Source of the DNA: Marivibrio sp040218065
GTDB taxonomy: Bacteria > Pseudomonadota > Alphaproteobacteria > UBA8366 > Aestuariispiraceae
NCBI RefSeq assembly: GCF_040218065.1
Contig: NZ_JAVJQE010000015.1
Coordinates: forward strand, 1 to 64,000
Length of the DNA stretch: 64,000 nucleotides
Direction: 5' to 3'
Shown one piece after another: positions 27,078 through 34,580 of the stretch (positions are counted from its first letter, which is position 1; each line of letters opens with the position of its first letter). The notes under the pieces are model-generated. The model made no database searches. It saw nothing but the letters and a program-made list of their open reading frames with translations, and had not been told where the DNA came from. The position numbers were made by a program, and so were the translations under genes.

Positions 27078-28313
27078 ATGACCGTTGAGAACAAACTCAA
27101 AGGGATCTCCCGAAGGGATCTCTTCCGCCTGTCCGGCCAATTCGGCCTATCGTCCGTGTTGCTCGGAGCGGGCGCCTTAACCGGGGCCGCTACGTTGCCC
27201 GCGCTCGCGCGGGCGGCGGAGAGCACCTACGACAAGCGCTTTTCAAAGGAGCCGAAGCATATGCTGAAGCTCGGCGCGTCCGGCTTCAATCCGCGCAACC
27301 TGCTGATCGAGCGCGCCGGCGTTCTGCAGTTCGCGCGGGACCTCGAAGAGCGCACTGAAGGCGAAATCCGGGTCGAATTCATCGGCGACAATCAGATCTG
27401 CGGCCAGCTCAACTGCGTTGAGAAAACGCAGCTCGGCGTCATCGACATGTACGCCGCCTCGACCCAAAATTCGGCCGGCGGCGCGCCGTACCTTAACGTG
27501 CTCGATTACGCCTACATGTTCCCGAGCCGCGCCGCGCAGTACTATTTCCTCTACAGCCCGGAATCGATGAAGCTGCTGCGCGAGCCGCTCGAGAAGCGTC
27601 ACGGCCTCAAGTTCCTGTTCAGCCATTGCGAATTGCGCGGCATCCAGCTCGGCCAGTCCTTCGCAGACAAACCCACCGTGACGAAGCTGGAAGAGTTGTT
27701 CGGCACGAAGAACCGCGTCACCGGCACGCAGTTGGGTCGGATCGCGATGAACCTTCTCAACCTCAACCCGGTCCCGGTGGCTTGGGAGGAGACGCTCGAC
27801 GGCTTGAAGCAGGGCCTGATCGACGGCGCCGAGACCTGGGCCTCGGCCGTGGCCTACGCCAACATGGCGCCGGTGGTCAGCCAATCGGTCGACTTGAAGT
27901 TCTTCTGCGGCACCGAGCACACCTCCATGTCGGCCGAGCTTTTCGACTCGATGGAAGGGCATCTGCAGGACGCGATCATGGAGTCGTCTTATCTGGCCCA
28001 GGTCCATGTTCAGGCCGCCAACGAGGCCGCGCTCGTGAAGACCGTCGGCTTCAGCGACCCGCAGCTCCCGAACACCATCTTCGCCGAGGAGAACGTACGG
28101 TGCGCCTTCCTGTCGGACGATGAGATTCGCACGGCTGAAGAGATGTGTTCGCCGGAGTTCAACCCGGAACCGTGGGCGCAGTGGCGCGAGCGCCTCAACA
28201 ACTGGGCCGGCGGCGTCGACACCTACCAGGAAATCTACGACGTCGCGCGGCAGATTCCTGTGGATACGCTTCCCGAAAACGTCGAACCTCGCCGCTGGTG
28301 GCGTTCGGCCTGA
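27078..28313 (+). CDS. TRAP transporter solute-binding protein (DctP family)
   Basis: A 411-residue periplasmic binding protein, longer than most DctP proteins. A twin-arginine signal is visible in the first 45 residues (SRRDLFRLSG followed by a hydrophobic stretch and ALARAAE). The binding domain then runs to the end with the family's central GTKNRVTGTQLGRIAMNLLN and the following VPVAWEETLDGLKQGLIDGAE. Start at ATG 27078 with GGAGG 5 nt upstream. Its gene leads the operon binding protein, DctQ, DctM. Location beside xsc and the GMC gene points to isethionate, DHPS or a similar sulfonate as ligand; sequence alone does not decide. Confidence 0.9.
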   Translation: MTVENKLKGISRRDLFRLSGQFGLSSVLLGAGALTGAATLPALARAAESTYDKRFSKEPKHMLKLGASGFNPRNLLIERAGVLQFARDLEERTEGEIRVEFIGDNQICGQLNCVEKTQLGVIDMYAASTQNSAGGAPYLNVLDYAYMFPSRAAQYYFLYSPESMKLLREPLEKRHGLKFLFSHCELRGIQLGQSFADKPTVTKLEELFGTKNRVTGTQLGRIAMNLLNLNPVPVAWEETLDGLKQGLIDGAETWASAVAYANMAPVVSQSVDLKFFCGTEHTSMSAELFDSMEGHLQDAIMESSYLAQVHVQAANEAALVKTVGFSDPQLPNTIFAEENVRCAFLSDDEIRTAEEMCSPEFNPEPWAQWRERLNNWAGGVDTYQEIYDVARQIPVDTLPENVEPRRWWRSA

Positions 28314-28329
28314 TCCGCCCAAGCACGGT

Positions 28330-28363
28330 CTCGGGCCGCCGGCCCTGGCGCCGGCGGCCCGAG
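28330..28363 (+). promoter_or_regulatory. Strong intercistronic hairpin between binding-protein and membrane-subunit genes
   Basis: A perfect 14-bp inverted repeat (28330-28343 with 28350-28363) with a 6-nt loop lies 16 nt after the binding-protein stop. No T-run follows, so it is unlikely to be a simple terminator. Such hairpins can protect the upstream message and make the binding protein more abundant than the membrane subunits. Confidence 0.7.
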
Positions 28364-28421
28364 CTGCGTGCGCTCCCGCAGGCGGGAGAATGCGGGTCTG
28401 CGACCATAGGGAGGTCTTGTG

Positions 28422-29090
28422 ATGACCGGTCTATTCGATGGGACAGAGAAGATCCTGAGCGCGTTCGCGTCGGGCGATTCTTGGATGATGAGCCAGGCCA
28501 TGCGCGAACCGGCGATATGGCCGCTCGGCCTGATCGCCATGCTGCTGGCGGCGTCACTGATCGTCGTCGGCTATCGCATCAGCCCCTGGTTCGAACGCAA
28601 GTTCGAATCCACCGTTATGGTCACGTCCTATCTGACGATCGGCGGAATCATTTTTGTCGAGGTCTTTCGCCGTTTCGTCCTGTCCGAACAGGCGCCCTGG
28701 TCGACGACGATCCCGCCCTTCCTGTTTCTTATCATGACCTGGTTCGGCTGCAGCCTTAACGTCAAGCTGCGCACCCATCTGGCGTTCGCCGAATTCCGCA
28801 GCGCCATGCCGCGCGCCGGACAAATGGCCTGTCTCCTGCTCGATGCGGCGCTTTGGATCGGCTTCTCCTGGGTCGTGGTCGTCACCTCCTCGCGCGTCGT
28901 GGCGAATTCGGCGTCGAACTTCCAGATCATGTTGGGGACGGACGACGTCATGCAGTGGTGGTTCCTGCTTTCCGTGCCGCTCGCCTTCACCATGCTGGTC
29001 GCGCGCGTGCTGGAGAACCTGCTCCTCGACATAGCGAATTTCCGCTCGGGCGACCCGTTAATCAAACAAGCCGTTATCGGGGGCGACTGA
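28422..29090 (+). CDS. TRAP transporter small membrane subunit (DctQ family)
   Basis: A 222-residue membrane protein with about four hydrophobic helices (near residues 28-47, 70-88, 100-120 and 165-190), as usual for DctQ proteins. It is somewhat longer than average, with an amphipathic N-terminus. ATG 28422 is chosen with AGGGAGG 7 nt upstream; GTG 28419 is adjacent. Sequence conservation in this family is low, so the call relies on size, topology and position between the binding-protein and DctM genes. The large subunit starts 1 bp after its stop. Confidence 0.85.
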   Translation: MTGLFDGTEKILSAFASGDSWMMSQAMREPAIWPLGLIAMLLAASLIVVGYRISPWFERKFESTVMVTSYLTIGGIIFVEVFRRFVLSEQAPWSTTIPPFLFLIMTWFGCSLNVKLRTHLAFAEFRSAMPRAGQMACLLLDAALWIGFSWVVVVTSSRVVANSASNFQIMLGTDDVMQWWFLLSVPLAFTMLVARVLENLLLDIANFRSGDPLIKQAVIGGD

Positions 29091-29091
29091 G

Positions 29092-30450
29092 ATGAGCGAC
29101 GGAACCATCATCACCTTGATTTCCATCGGCGTCACCGTGCTCTTCATGCTCGGCGTGCCGGTGTTCCTGGTGATCGGCTATTGGGTGCTCGGCATGACGT
29201 TTTTGCTGAGCATGCCGATCGACAACATCGGCACCGCCCTGGCGGACGTCTTCACGGACGGCTTCGCGCTGCTGGCGATGCCGCTCTTCATTCTGACCGG
29301 CGATTTGATCAACCGATCGGGAATCGCGCGCCGGCTCAGCGATTTCGCCTACGCCTGTCTCGGATGGATCCGCGGGGGATTGGCGATGGCCTCACTCGGC
29401 GCCTGCGGTCTGTTCGCCGCAATTTCGGGATCGAACTCGGCCACGACCGCGACGATCGGCTCGATGCTCCATCCGGAGATGGTCAAAGGCGGCTACGACG
29501 AAAGGTTTTCGGCCGCCACCTCGGCCGCCGGCGGCACCGTAGGCATCATCATTCCCCCCTCGATCATCTTCATCGTCTACGGCTTCCTGCTCAACCTGCC
29601 CATTTCCGACCTTTTCGTGGCCGGGATCATTCCCGGCGCCCTGATGGTCGGGGCGATGATGGTGGCCTGTTTTCTGGTCTGCTGGCGCAACAGTTGGGGA
29701 TTTCTAATCGCGCTGAACCCGCTGAACGTGCTTAAGACGGCGCTCGGCGCCTGGCTCGGGTTTTTTGCGATCGGGCTGGTTCTTTGGGGGATCTACACCG
29801 GCAAGTTCTCGCCCACCGAGGCGGCGGGCGTAACGGTGGGCTTCTGCGTGATCGTGGGATTTGCGTGCCTGCCGCTGCACCGACTCACCGGCGGCTCGAC
29901 GGAAAGGGACGTCTCCAAGAAATCGCTGCTTCAAATGCTTGTGGTCGAAGGCTTCAGCCCGCGCGAACTGCCGTCGATCACCATGCGTTCGGCCCAGATC
30001 ACCGGCATTCTCGCGCCGCTCATCGCCGTCTCGGTGGTGATGCAGCAGATGCTCTCGGTGCTCGGCGCGCAGGAAGTCATCGGCGGCTTCGTCAACTCGA
30101 TGGGCGGATACTATGCGGTGCTGTTCACCGCCATGGCGATCGTTTTCGTCTCGGGCATGGTGCTTGAAAGCCTGCCGGTGACCATCATTCTCGCCCCGAT
30201 CCTGGCGCCGATCGCCCATTCGGTGGGCGTGGAGCCGGTGCAGTTCGCCGTGGTCTTCCTGGTCGGCGCGTCGATCGGGTTCATCACCCCGCCCTACGGC
30301 TTGAACCTCTATGTCGCCTCGGGCGTGACAGGCGTTCCCTATTTCCGTCTGTTGCGCTATACGCTGTTCTATCTTGCGGCGCTGATCGCCGTATGGATTG
30401 TCGTGGCTATGGTTCCCAGCCTTTCCACGATGCTTCTTCCGCAGCGATAG
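29092..30450 (+). CDS. TRAP transporter large membrane subunit (DctM family)
   Basis: A 452-residue integral membrane protein with about twelve hydrophobic segments. It has the DctM features GVPVFLVIGYWVLG, MPLFILTGDLINRSGIARRL, the AISGSNSATTATIGSM motif and a C-terminal FLVGASIGFITPPYGLNLYV. It forms the sodium-driven channel of the transporter with the DctQ protein. It is the last transporter gene; the IclR regulator begins 14 bp later on the same strand, so regulator and transporter may share a transcript. Confidence 0.95.
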   Translation: MSDGTIITLISIGVTVLFMLGVPVFLVIGYWVLGMTFLLSMPIDNIGTALADVFTDGFALLAMPLFILTGDLINRSGIARRLSDFAYACLGWIRGGLAMASLGACGLFAAISGSNSATTATIGSMLHPEMVKGGYDERFSAATSAAGGTVGIIIPPSIIFIVYGFLLNLPISDLFVAGIIPGALMVGAMMVACFLVCWRNSWGFLIALNPLNVLKTALGAWLGFFAIGLVLWGIYTGKFSPTEAAGVTVGFCVIVGFACLPLHRLTGGSTERDVSKKSLLQMLVVEGFSPRELPSITMRSAQITGILAPLIAVSVVMQQMLSVLGAQEVIGGFVNSMGGYYAVLFTAMAIVFVSGMVLESLPVTIILAPILAPIAHSVGVEPVQFAVVFLVGASIGFITPPYGLNLYVASGVTGVPYFRLLRYTLFYLAALIAVWIVVAMVPSLSTMLLPQR

Positions 30451-30464
30451 AAACGACGGCAGGC

Positions 30465-31259
30465 ATGGACGAAGAGGGTCGAAGCGGCGGGAGCATTCCG
30501 ACGAACCTTCGCCTGCTGTTGGCGATTGAGCTGGTGGCGAAGGCAGGCGCCCCCGTCACCCCGACGGAGGTTAACGACAGCATCGGTCTGCCAAAGGCGA
30601 CGATCCATCGCCTGTTCAATACGCTTGAAGAAGAAGGGTTTCTGCAACGCGACCTGGACGGCCGGAGCTTTTCGCCGGGGACGCGGCTGCGGAAACTGGC
30701 GGGGGGAATATTGTCGTCGCTTCGCATCAGAACGGCCCGCCAAGCCATTCTGACCCGCCTGAGCCAGGAAATCGGCGAAACCTGCAACATCTCGCTCGCC
30801 GATCGGCACGCCATGGTCTATCTCGAGCGCGTCGAGACCGAGTGGCCGCTTCGCATCCAATTGCCGATCGGAACCCGGGTGCCTTTCTACTGCACGGCCA
30901 GCGGCAAGATGTATCTGAGTTCGCTGGCGGCGAATCATCTGCGCAAATATCTCGGCGCGACGGAGCTTGCGCCGAGAACCGCCAACACCATCACCGACAT
31001 CGACGCCCTTAAGGCGGAGATCCGTCAGATTCGCAAGAACGGCTACGCACTCGATCGCGAAGAGTTCATGGCGAACATGATTGCGCTCGCGGTTCCCGTT
31101 TTGGACGACAACGGCCGTCTGATGGTCACTCTTTCCTTCCATGCGCCGACGCAGCGTTTCGACGTCGAACGGGCGCTCAACTACCTGGAGCCGCTGCGCA
31201 GCGCCGCCAAAGATCTCTCGGAGCTGGTCGCAGACGAGCGCGCCTTAGATCGGCCCTGA
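30465..31259 (+). CDS. IclR-family transcriptional regulator
   Basis: A 264-residue regulator with an N-terminal winged helix (about 16-75, VTPTEVNDSIGLPKATIHRL) and a C-terminal IclR effector domain (CTASGKMYLSSL, then YALDREEFMANMIALAVPV). ATG 30465 is used; an earlier in-frame start at 30393 lies inside the DctM gene. IclR proteins beside GMC dehydrogenase and TRAP genes are known from isethionate clusters (IseR), which supports the isethionate reading of this half of the island. A binding site is likely in the divergent gap at 26939-27077. Confidence 0.9.
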   Translation: MDEEGRSGGSIPTNLRLLLAIELVAKAGAPVTPTEVNDSIGLPKATIHRLFNTLEEEGFLQRDLDGRSFSPGTRLRKLAGGILSSLRIRTARQAILTRLSQEIGETCNISLADRHAMVYLERVETEWPLRIQLPIGTRVPFYCTASGKMYLSSLAANHLRKYLGATELAPRTANTITDIDALKAEIRQIRKNGYALDREEFMANMIALAVPVLDDNGRLMVTLSFHAPTQRFDVERALNYLEPLRSAAKDLSELVADERALDRP

Positions 31260-31310
31260 GACCCTGAAGGCGGCGTCGGGCCTTGCGGCGGATTGAAGGG
31301 TTTCGCCCGG

Positions 31311-32027
31311 ATGGAGATGATCGCCGCCAGCATCGTCGTTTTCTTGGCCGCAGGCGTCCACGCGTGCACCGGTTTCGGGTTCTCGATTCTGGCCGCGCCC
31401 TACCTTTTGCTGATCTTCGACCCGGCCGAGGCGATTCAGATCAACATCGCGCTCTCAATCGGGATCTCGCTGCTTCTGGCGCCGAAGCTGGCGTCCGACG
31501 TCGACAAGCCCCTTCTGGGCCGGCTCGTCTTCGGCGGGTTGGCCGGCGCCCCGTTCGGAATCGCGCTGTACCTCCTGGCCGACCCAGAGCATTTGCGCGC
31601 CGTCGTGGGCGCGCTGCTGCTCGGCTTCACGGCGCTGATCCTTCGAGACTTCAAGATCGCACGCTCGCGCCGCAAGGACGTCCTGATCGGCGGATTGTCC
31701 GGCGCCCTGACGAGCGGTTTGGGAATGCCGGGACCCCCGCTGATGGTCTATTTCGCCAGCACGACGCTGTCGCCGAGCGTGCTGCGCAGCACGACGCTGG
31801 CGTGCTTCCTCGTGATCTACCTCGCCAGCCTAATCCTGCAGATCGTCGTCGGCTCCTCCTCGCTCGACGTCTTCTACGCGGCCCTGTTGTTAACCCCTGC
31901 GACGGCCCTCGGCGCGGCGGCCGGACAGATCCTGTTCACAAGGATGAACACGGCGTTTTTCATGAAGCTGCTGTACGGCCTGCTGCTGATCACGGGCGTC
32001 TATCTGCTTGCCGAGGCCGCCCTCTAG
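31311..32027 (+). CDS. TauE/SafE (TSUP) family membrane protein, candidate sulfite exporter
   Basis: A 238-residue protein with about eight hydrophobic helices and the two-fold TSUP pattern: GFGFSILAAPYLLL in the first half, GLGMPGPPLMVYFAS in the second. The family includes TauE, proposed to export sulfite or sulfoacetate. ATG 31311 is preferred over TTG 31293. It follows the IclR gene by 51 bp on the same strand and is the last sulfonate-related gene before the decayed island end. With the YeiH-type protein it gives the island two unrelated putative exporters for the sulfite made by SuyAB and Xsc. Confidence 0.8.
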   Translation: MEMIAASIVVFLAAGVHACTGFGFSILAAPYLLLIFDPAEAIQINIALSIGISLLLAPKLASDVDKPLLGRLVFGGLAGAPFGIALYLLADPEHLRAVVGALLLGFTALILRDFKIARSRRKDVLIGGLSGALTSGLGMPGPPLMVYFASTTLSPSVLRSTTLACFLVIYLASLILQIVVGSSSLDVFYAALLLTPATALGAAAGQILFTRMNTAFFMKLLYGLLLITGVYLLAEAAL

Positions 32028-32119
32028 CCGGTGTCGCTCTTGAATGAGATCGCCTGAGCCGCCGATTCATATCTCCTCGCTAGGCGCGACGTGCGATTGC
32101 GAGGCGGGACGCCGGCGCG

Positions 32120-32271
32120 CCAGTCGGATATCAGGGCAAGGGCGCCGTACCGGGTTCGAGCACCCACCGCCGGAGATCGGCGCGCGTATGGGCTGCGAAC
32201 GGGCGATGATGCTGTCCGTCCCCAAACCCCGCGCCCACTTTCCCGACCTGACGCGCGCCGATTTTCAATGA
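32120..32271 (+). pseudogene. Decayed duplicate of the unknown gene at 32812
   Basis: The stretch aligns with 32782-32933: the upstream CAGGGNAAGGG box, the first codons and the run PPPEIG ... LMLSVPKPRAHFPDLTRADF are recognisable. The TTG start is lost, and an in-frame TGA (32269-32271) follows the Phe-Gln codons where the intact copy reads Phe-Glu-Trp. The remaining two thirds of the gene is deleted. The sequence jumps directly into the remnant of the convergent neighbour. Confidence 0.7.
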
Positions 32272-32274
32272 CCG

Positions 32275-32525
32275 GCTGCGGGCTTCGCGCCGCATATCGT
32301 GCAGGCTTAGCGCGGCGCTTTCTCCCTTAGTCGGGTTTCCATCCGCCTTTTCTGCGCCTTAAACCGTCCACACGCAGACCGTTGTCCTGTTGGAGCCGTT
32401 TGAGTCGCGTGAACATCCGCGTATCGGGAATTTGATGATCCCATACTCGGGTTCGCCGCAGCGCTCCGGCGACTGCGGACGTCGTTTGGCGTGCAAGACG
32501 CTGCGATCGGCGGGACAGCGCGCGC
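32275..32525 (-). pseudogene. Decayed duplicate of the peptidoglycan-binding-like gene at 33264
   Basis: On the minus strand the remnant reads CPADRSVLHAKRRPQSP then GEPEYGII in one frame, and RLKRLQQDNGLRVDGL in another. It parallels the intact protein but with at least one frameshift and no C-terminal zinc-ribbon end in frame. The order and convergent orientation relative to the adjacent remnant match the intact pair, so both genes were duplicated together. The stretch 32028-32119 and the stretch 32526-32811 show no supportable gene. Confidence 0.7.
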
Positions 32526-32811
32526 TAAAGGACGAGGTCCGACCCACCTAAAGCCCGAGACGCGGTGTTCGAACGAAGCGAGAATGGCGCGCCTAGACGA
32601 AGTTTGTTCGAAAAATCTCTTCAACGCTCTGGCTGATTGGGGCGAGATTCTGCAGGACATAGAACCGGCAGATCTTCTATCTGAAGCCCGTACGGTGACG
32701 ACGAGCGTCAAAAGCCCAGAGCCTTGACGGGGACAGGTCGCACGCTCGCTTGAGCCCGACCGGTTTGATAGTGTCTCCAGGCCAGCCGAATATCAGGGAA
32801 AGGGTGCCATA

Positions 32812-33258
32812 TTGGATTTCGATAGCCCACCGCCGGAAATTGGTCCCCACGAGGAGCGAGAGTTGGAGTTGATGCTGTCCGGCACCAAACCGCTCGCCTA
32901 CTTTTCCGAACTGACCCGCGCTGATTTCGAATGGCCGGACGATGAATTCGAGCCGCACGTGGAAAGCGGCCGGATACTCAAAAGAGAGATCCTCCACATC
33001 GAGACCATTCTCGGTGTCGACGAGGAGATCCGCTCGCTCTACTTCGCGTTGCCGGGTGAGGAATGGCGAATCGACAAGGCCCATGCCAACCGCATGCGTG
33101 GCAATGAAATTGGGATGGAAACAGAATTCGATTCGAGGGAAATGGGCATCTTGCTCGGCTACACCGATCATGAGATCGACGTCTATATTGAATGGCGCGC
33201 CGCCATTAAAAAGGCAATGCGCGACGGGGATTGGCCCCCGCCGCACACGCAAGCCTGA
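32812..33258 (+). CDS. Hypothetical protein, small acidic, unknown family
   Basis: A 148-residue soluble protein starting at TTG 32812, with GGGAAAGGG ending 7 nt upstream. It is rich in Asp and Glu and contains no membrane segment or signal peptide. The mid-region REILHIETILGVDEEIRSLYFALPGEEWRIDKAHANRM looks helical. I do not recognise a family. The gene converges with the peptidoglycan-binding-like gene, and the same two-gene set occurs as a decayed copy 0.7 kb to the left, which argues that the pair moves or is selected as a unit. An association with the mobile island end is likely; function is unknown. Confidence 0.6.
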   Translation: MDFDSPPPEIGPHEERELELMLSGTKPLAYFSELTRADFEWPDDEFEPHVESGRILKREILHIETILGVDEEIRSLYFALPGEEWRIDKAHANRMRGNEIGMETEFDSREMGILLGYTDHEIDVYIEWRAAIKKAMRDGDWPPPHTQA

Positions 33259-33263
33259 CACGA

Positions 33264-33596
33264 CTACTTCAGATAACAATCGGCACAAACTCTTGGCGAG
33301 TAGACGCCACCGTGCTTCGCACCGCATATGGTGCAGGTATAGCGCGGCGATTTTGCCGCGAGTTGCGTTTCGGTCGGCCCTTTCGGACGCATCAAGCCGT
33401 CGACACGGAGGCCGTTGTCCTTCTGGAACCGTTTGATTCCCTCGAACATCGGCGTGTCGGGGTATTCGGTGATCCCGTATTCGGGTTCATCGTAATACCC
33501 CCGCGACTGCAAACGGCGTTTCGTATTTAGAACATCGCTGGGATCGGCGGGATAGCTCGTGCCCAGTGTTTTCTTCAGCCAATAGCGGGTAGCCAT
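33264..33596 (-). CDS. Peptidoglycan-binding-like domain protein with C-terminal zinc ribbon
   Basis: A 110-residue protein. Residues about 18-72 resemble a PG_binding_1 fold (VLNTKRRLQSRGYYDEPEYGI, then MFEGIKRFQKDNGLRVDG). The last 25 residues carry two CxxC pairs (CTIC and CADC), suggesting a zinc ribbon. There is no signal peptide, so export would need a lysis or phage-type route, or the protein may act inside the cell. It converges with the unknown gene at 32812 with 5 bp between stops. Such domains are common in phage endolysins and in small accessory proteins of islands. Confidence 0.6.
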   Translation of the reverse strand: MATRYWLKKTLGTSYPADPSDVLNTKRRLQSRGYYDEPEYGITEYPDTPMFEGIKRFQKDNGLRVDGLMRPKGPTETQLAAKSPRYTCTICGAKHGGVYSPRVCADCYLK

Positions 33597-34035
33597 AGGT
33601 CACTCCATATCGAACGCCCGCCGTTGACTATTGAATTCGACGGGCGTGACGAATATCCGTGCCCGCTTGCACTGACAAAACAGCAAAGCGGACGCTCGAT
33701 TTGCGCTGGAGTGACGTGTTATCCGTCAGGTTGTCGGGGGCATTGCGTTGACGCCCCGGCCTATCGGGCACATCAGTGCGATCCACATGACGGCGCGGTC
33801 ATCGGATCGGGGTTATCCCAACGGGACCCAAATCTACCTGCATGAAAAATCACACCATGTCAATTAGAAAGAACAAAAATGCAATATACAGAAATTTCGG
33901 GACTTGTTGATTACAACGCGAGCGATCAAAATCGCCGAACAACAATTAATGAGAAGTGCGACCCATTGCGCAAAAAGTCCCCTCGGCAATCCATTCTTAC
34001 CGTGAAACCTACTTCGACGAATTTTATGGAAAGTG
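33597..34035. other. Non-coding island end next to tRNA-Arg
   Basis: This 439-bp stretch has no convincing gene. From about 33840 to 34020 it is markedly more AT-rich than the rest of the window. A frame at 33624-33845 (73 residues, TTG start, six Cys) has no clear ribosome-binding site and is not called. An integrase would normally sit here in a tRNA-integrated island, but no tyrosine-recombinase motif is visible on either strand. Confidence 0.5.
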
Positions 34036-34112
34036 TGGCGCGCCCGGGAAGATTCGAACTCCCAACCTTCTGATCCGTAGTCAGATGCTCTATCCAGTTG
34101 AGCTACGGGCGC
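34036..34112 (-). tRNA. tRNA-Arg (anticodon ACG)
   Basis: Read on the minus strand: acceptor GCGCCCG pairs with CGGGCGC, then discriminator G and an encoded CCA. The D arm is recognisable, the anticodon stem TCTGA/TCAGA closes the loop CTACGGA with anticodon ACG, and the T arm has the GTTCGAATC loop. Length is 77 nt. ACG would be modified to ICG and read CGU, CGC and CGA. The 3' part from the anticodon loop to CCA is repeated at 15111-15157, so this gene served as the integration site. Confidence 0.97.
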
Positions 34113-34167
34113 TTGATCGCGGGCCGTCGGGGGCGCGGTTTGCGCGCGCCTCTGCGGTGCGGGCGGG

Positions 34168-34196
34168 TTGGTACCGGACGCGCTCCGGCTTGGCAA
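34168..34196 (-). promoter_or_regulatory. Probable promoter of tRNA-Arg
   Basis: On the minus strand TTGCCA (34196-34191) and TACCAA (34173-34168) are separated by 17 bp. The predicted start near 34161 leaves a leader of about 50 nt before the mature tRNA. Confidence 0.5.
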
Positions 34197-34200
34197 GCGT

Positions 34201-34227
34201 AAAAAAACGCGCGCCTGTCGGGCGCGC
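34201..34227 (-). terminator. Rho-independent terminator, leftward
   Basis: On the minus strand a 7-bp GC stem (GCGCGCC/GGCGCGC, 5-nt loop) is followed by a G and seven T residues. It faces leftward just upstream of the tRNA-Arg promoter. No annotated leftward gene lies within the 350 bp feeding into it. Confidence 0.75.
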
Positions 34228-34580
34228 TTGCGGGGCGGTCCGACCGGGCCGGACGCAGCGGGGAATCGAGCGGGAATCCAACCCATTATCCGGGTTGTCG
34301 CTGGTGAAGCCCTCAAGTACTATCCGGACACGTTGCAACGACCTCAAAGGGGGATTCGCGTCGCGCATCCAGGGGGCGGAGACGTCGGCGATCGACGCCG
34401 AGCTTGAGGCCGGAGACCAGGGCGAGGCCGCCGAAGCGCGCGGGGAGCGCAGGGGCGGGCCGAAGCCGAACTCGGGCGGAGCGAGGCGGTCGGGACGATC
34501 CGTCGCCGTGAAGGGCGGTCAAGACGTCGGACCCGACGCCTTGTCAGACGCGGTCGGATACAACAGCGGAAAGTTCGGGT
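34228..34580. other. Intergenic region upstream of the lipoprotein gene
   Basis: This 353-bp stretch has no supportable gene. It contains a small inverted repeat, CAACCC/GGGTTG, at 34279-34297. It should hold the promoter of the rightward gene at 34581, though I could not fix one. It may also hold the source of a leftward transcript ending at 34201. Confidence 0.4.

Larger units (their letters stand above)
15111..34082. mobile_element. Putative tRNA-Arg-associated genomic island carrying sulfonate catabolism genes
   Basis: The two copies of a 47-bp direct repeat (tRNA-Arg 3' part at 34036-34082, orphan copy at 15111-15157) enclose about 19 kb. All sulfonate genes lie between them. Genes outside are ordinary signalling or housekeeping genes. 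The end next to the intact tRNA carries small unknown genes and decayed duplicates, typical of island ends. No integrase, transposase or conjugation gene remains, so the element is probably immobile. The island reading is inference from the repeat and gene content. The cargo could also have assembled between the repeats in steps. Confidence 0.65.

Noticed and set aside
33624..33845. Small cysteine-rich protein gene
   Set aside because: TTG start without a ribosome-binding site and no family resemblance; kept only as an observation.
33864..34316. A protein containing LDRASDYGSEGWEFESSRA
   Set aside because: This string is the translation of the tRNA-Arg gene; the similar string near 15130 comes from the orphan tRNA fragment.
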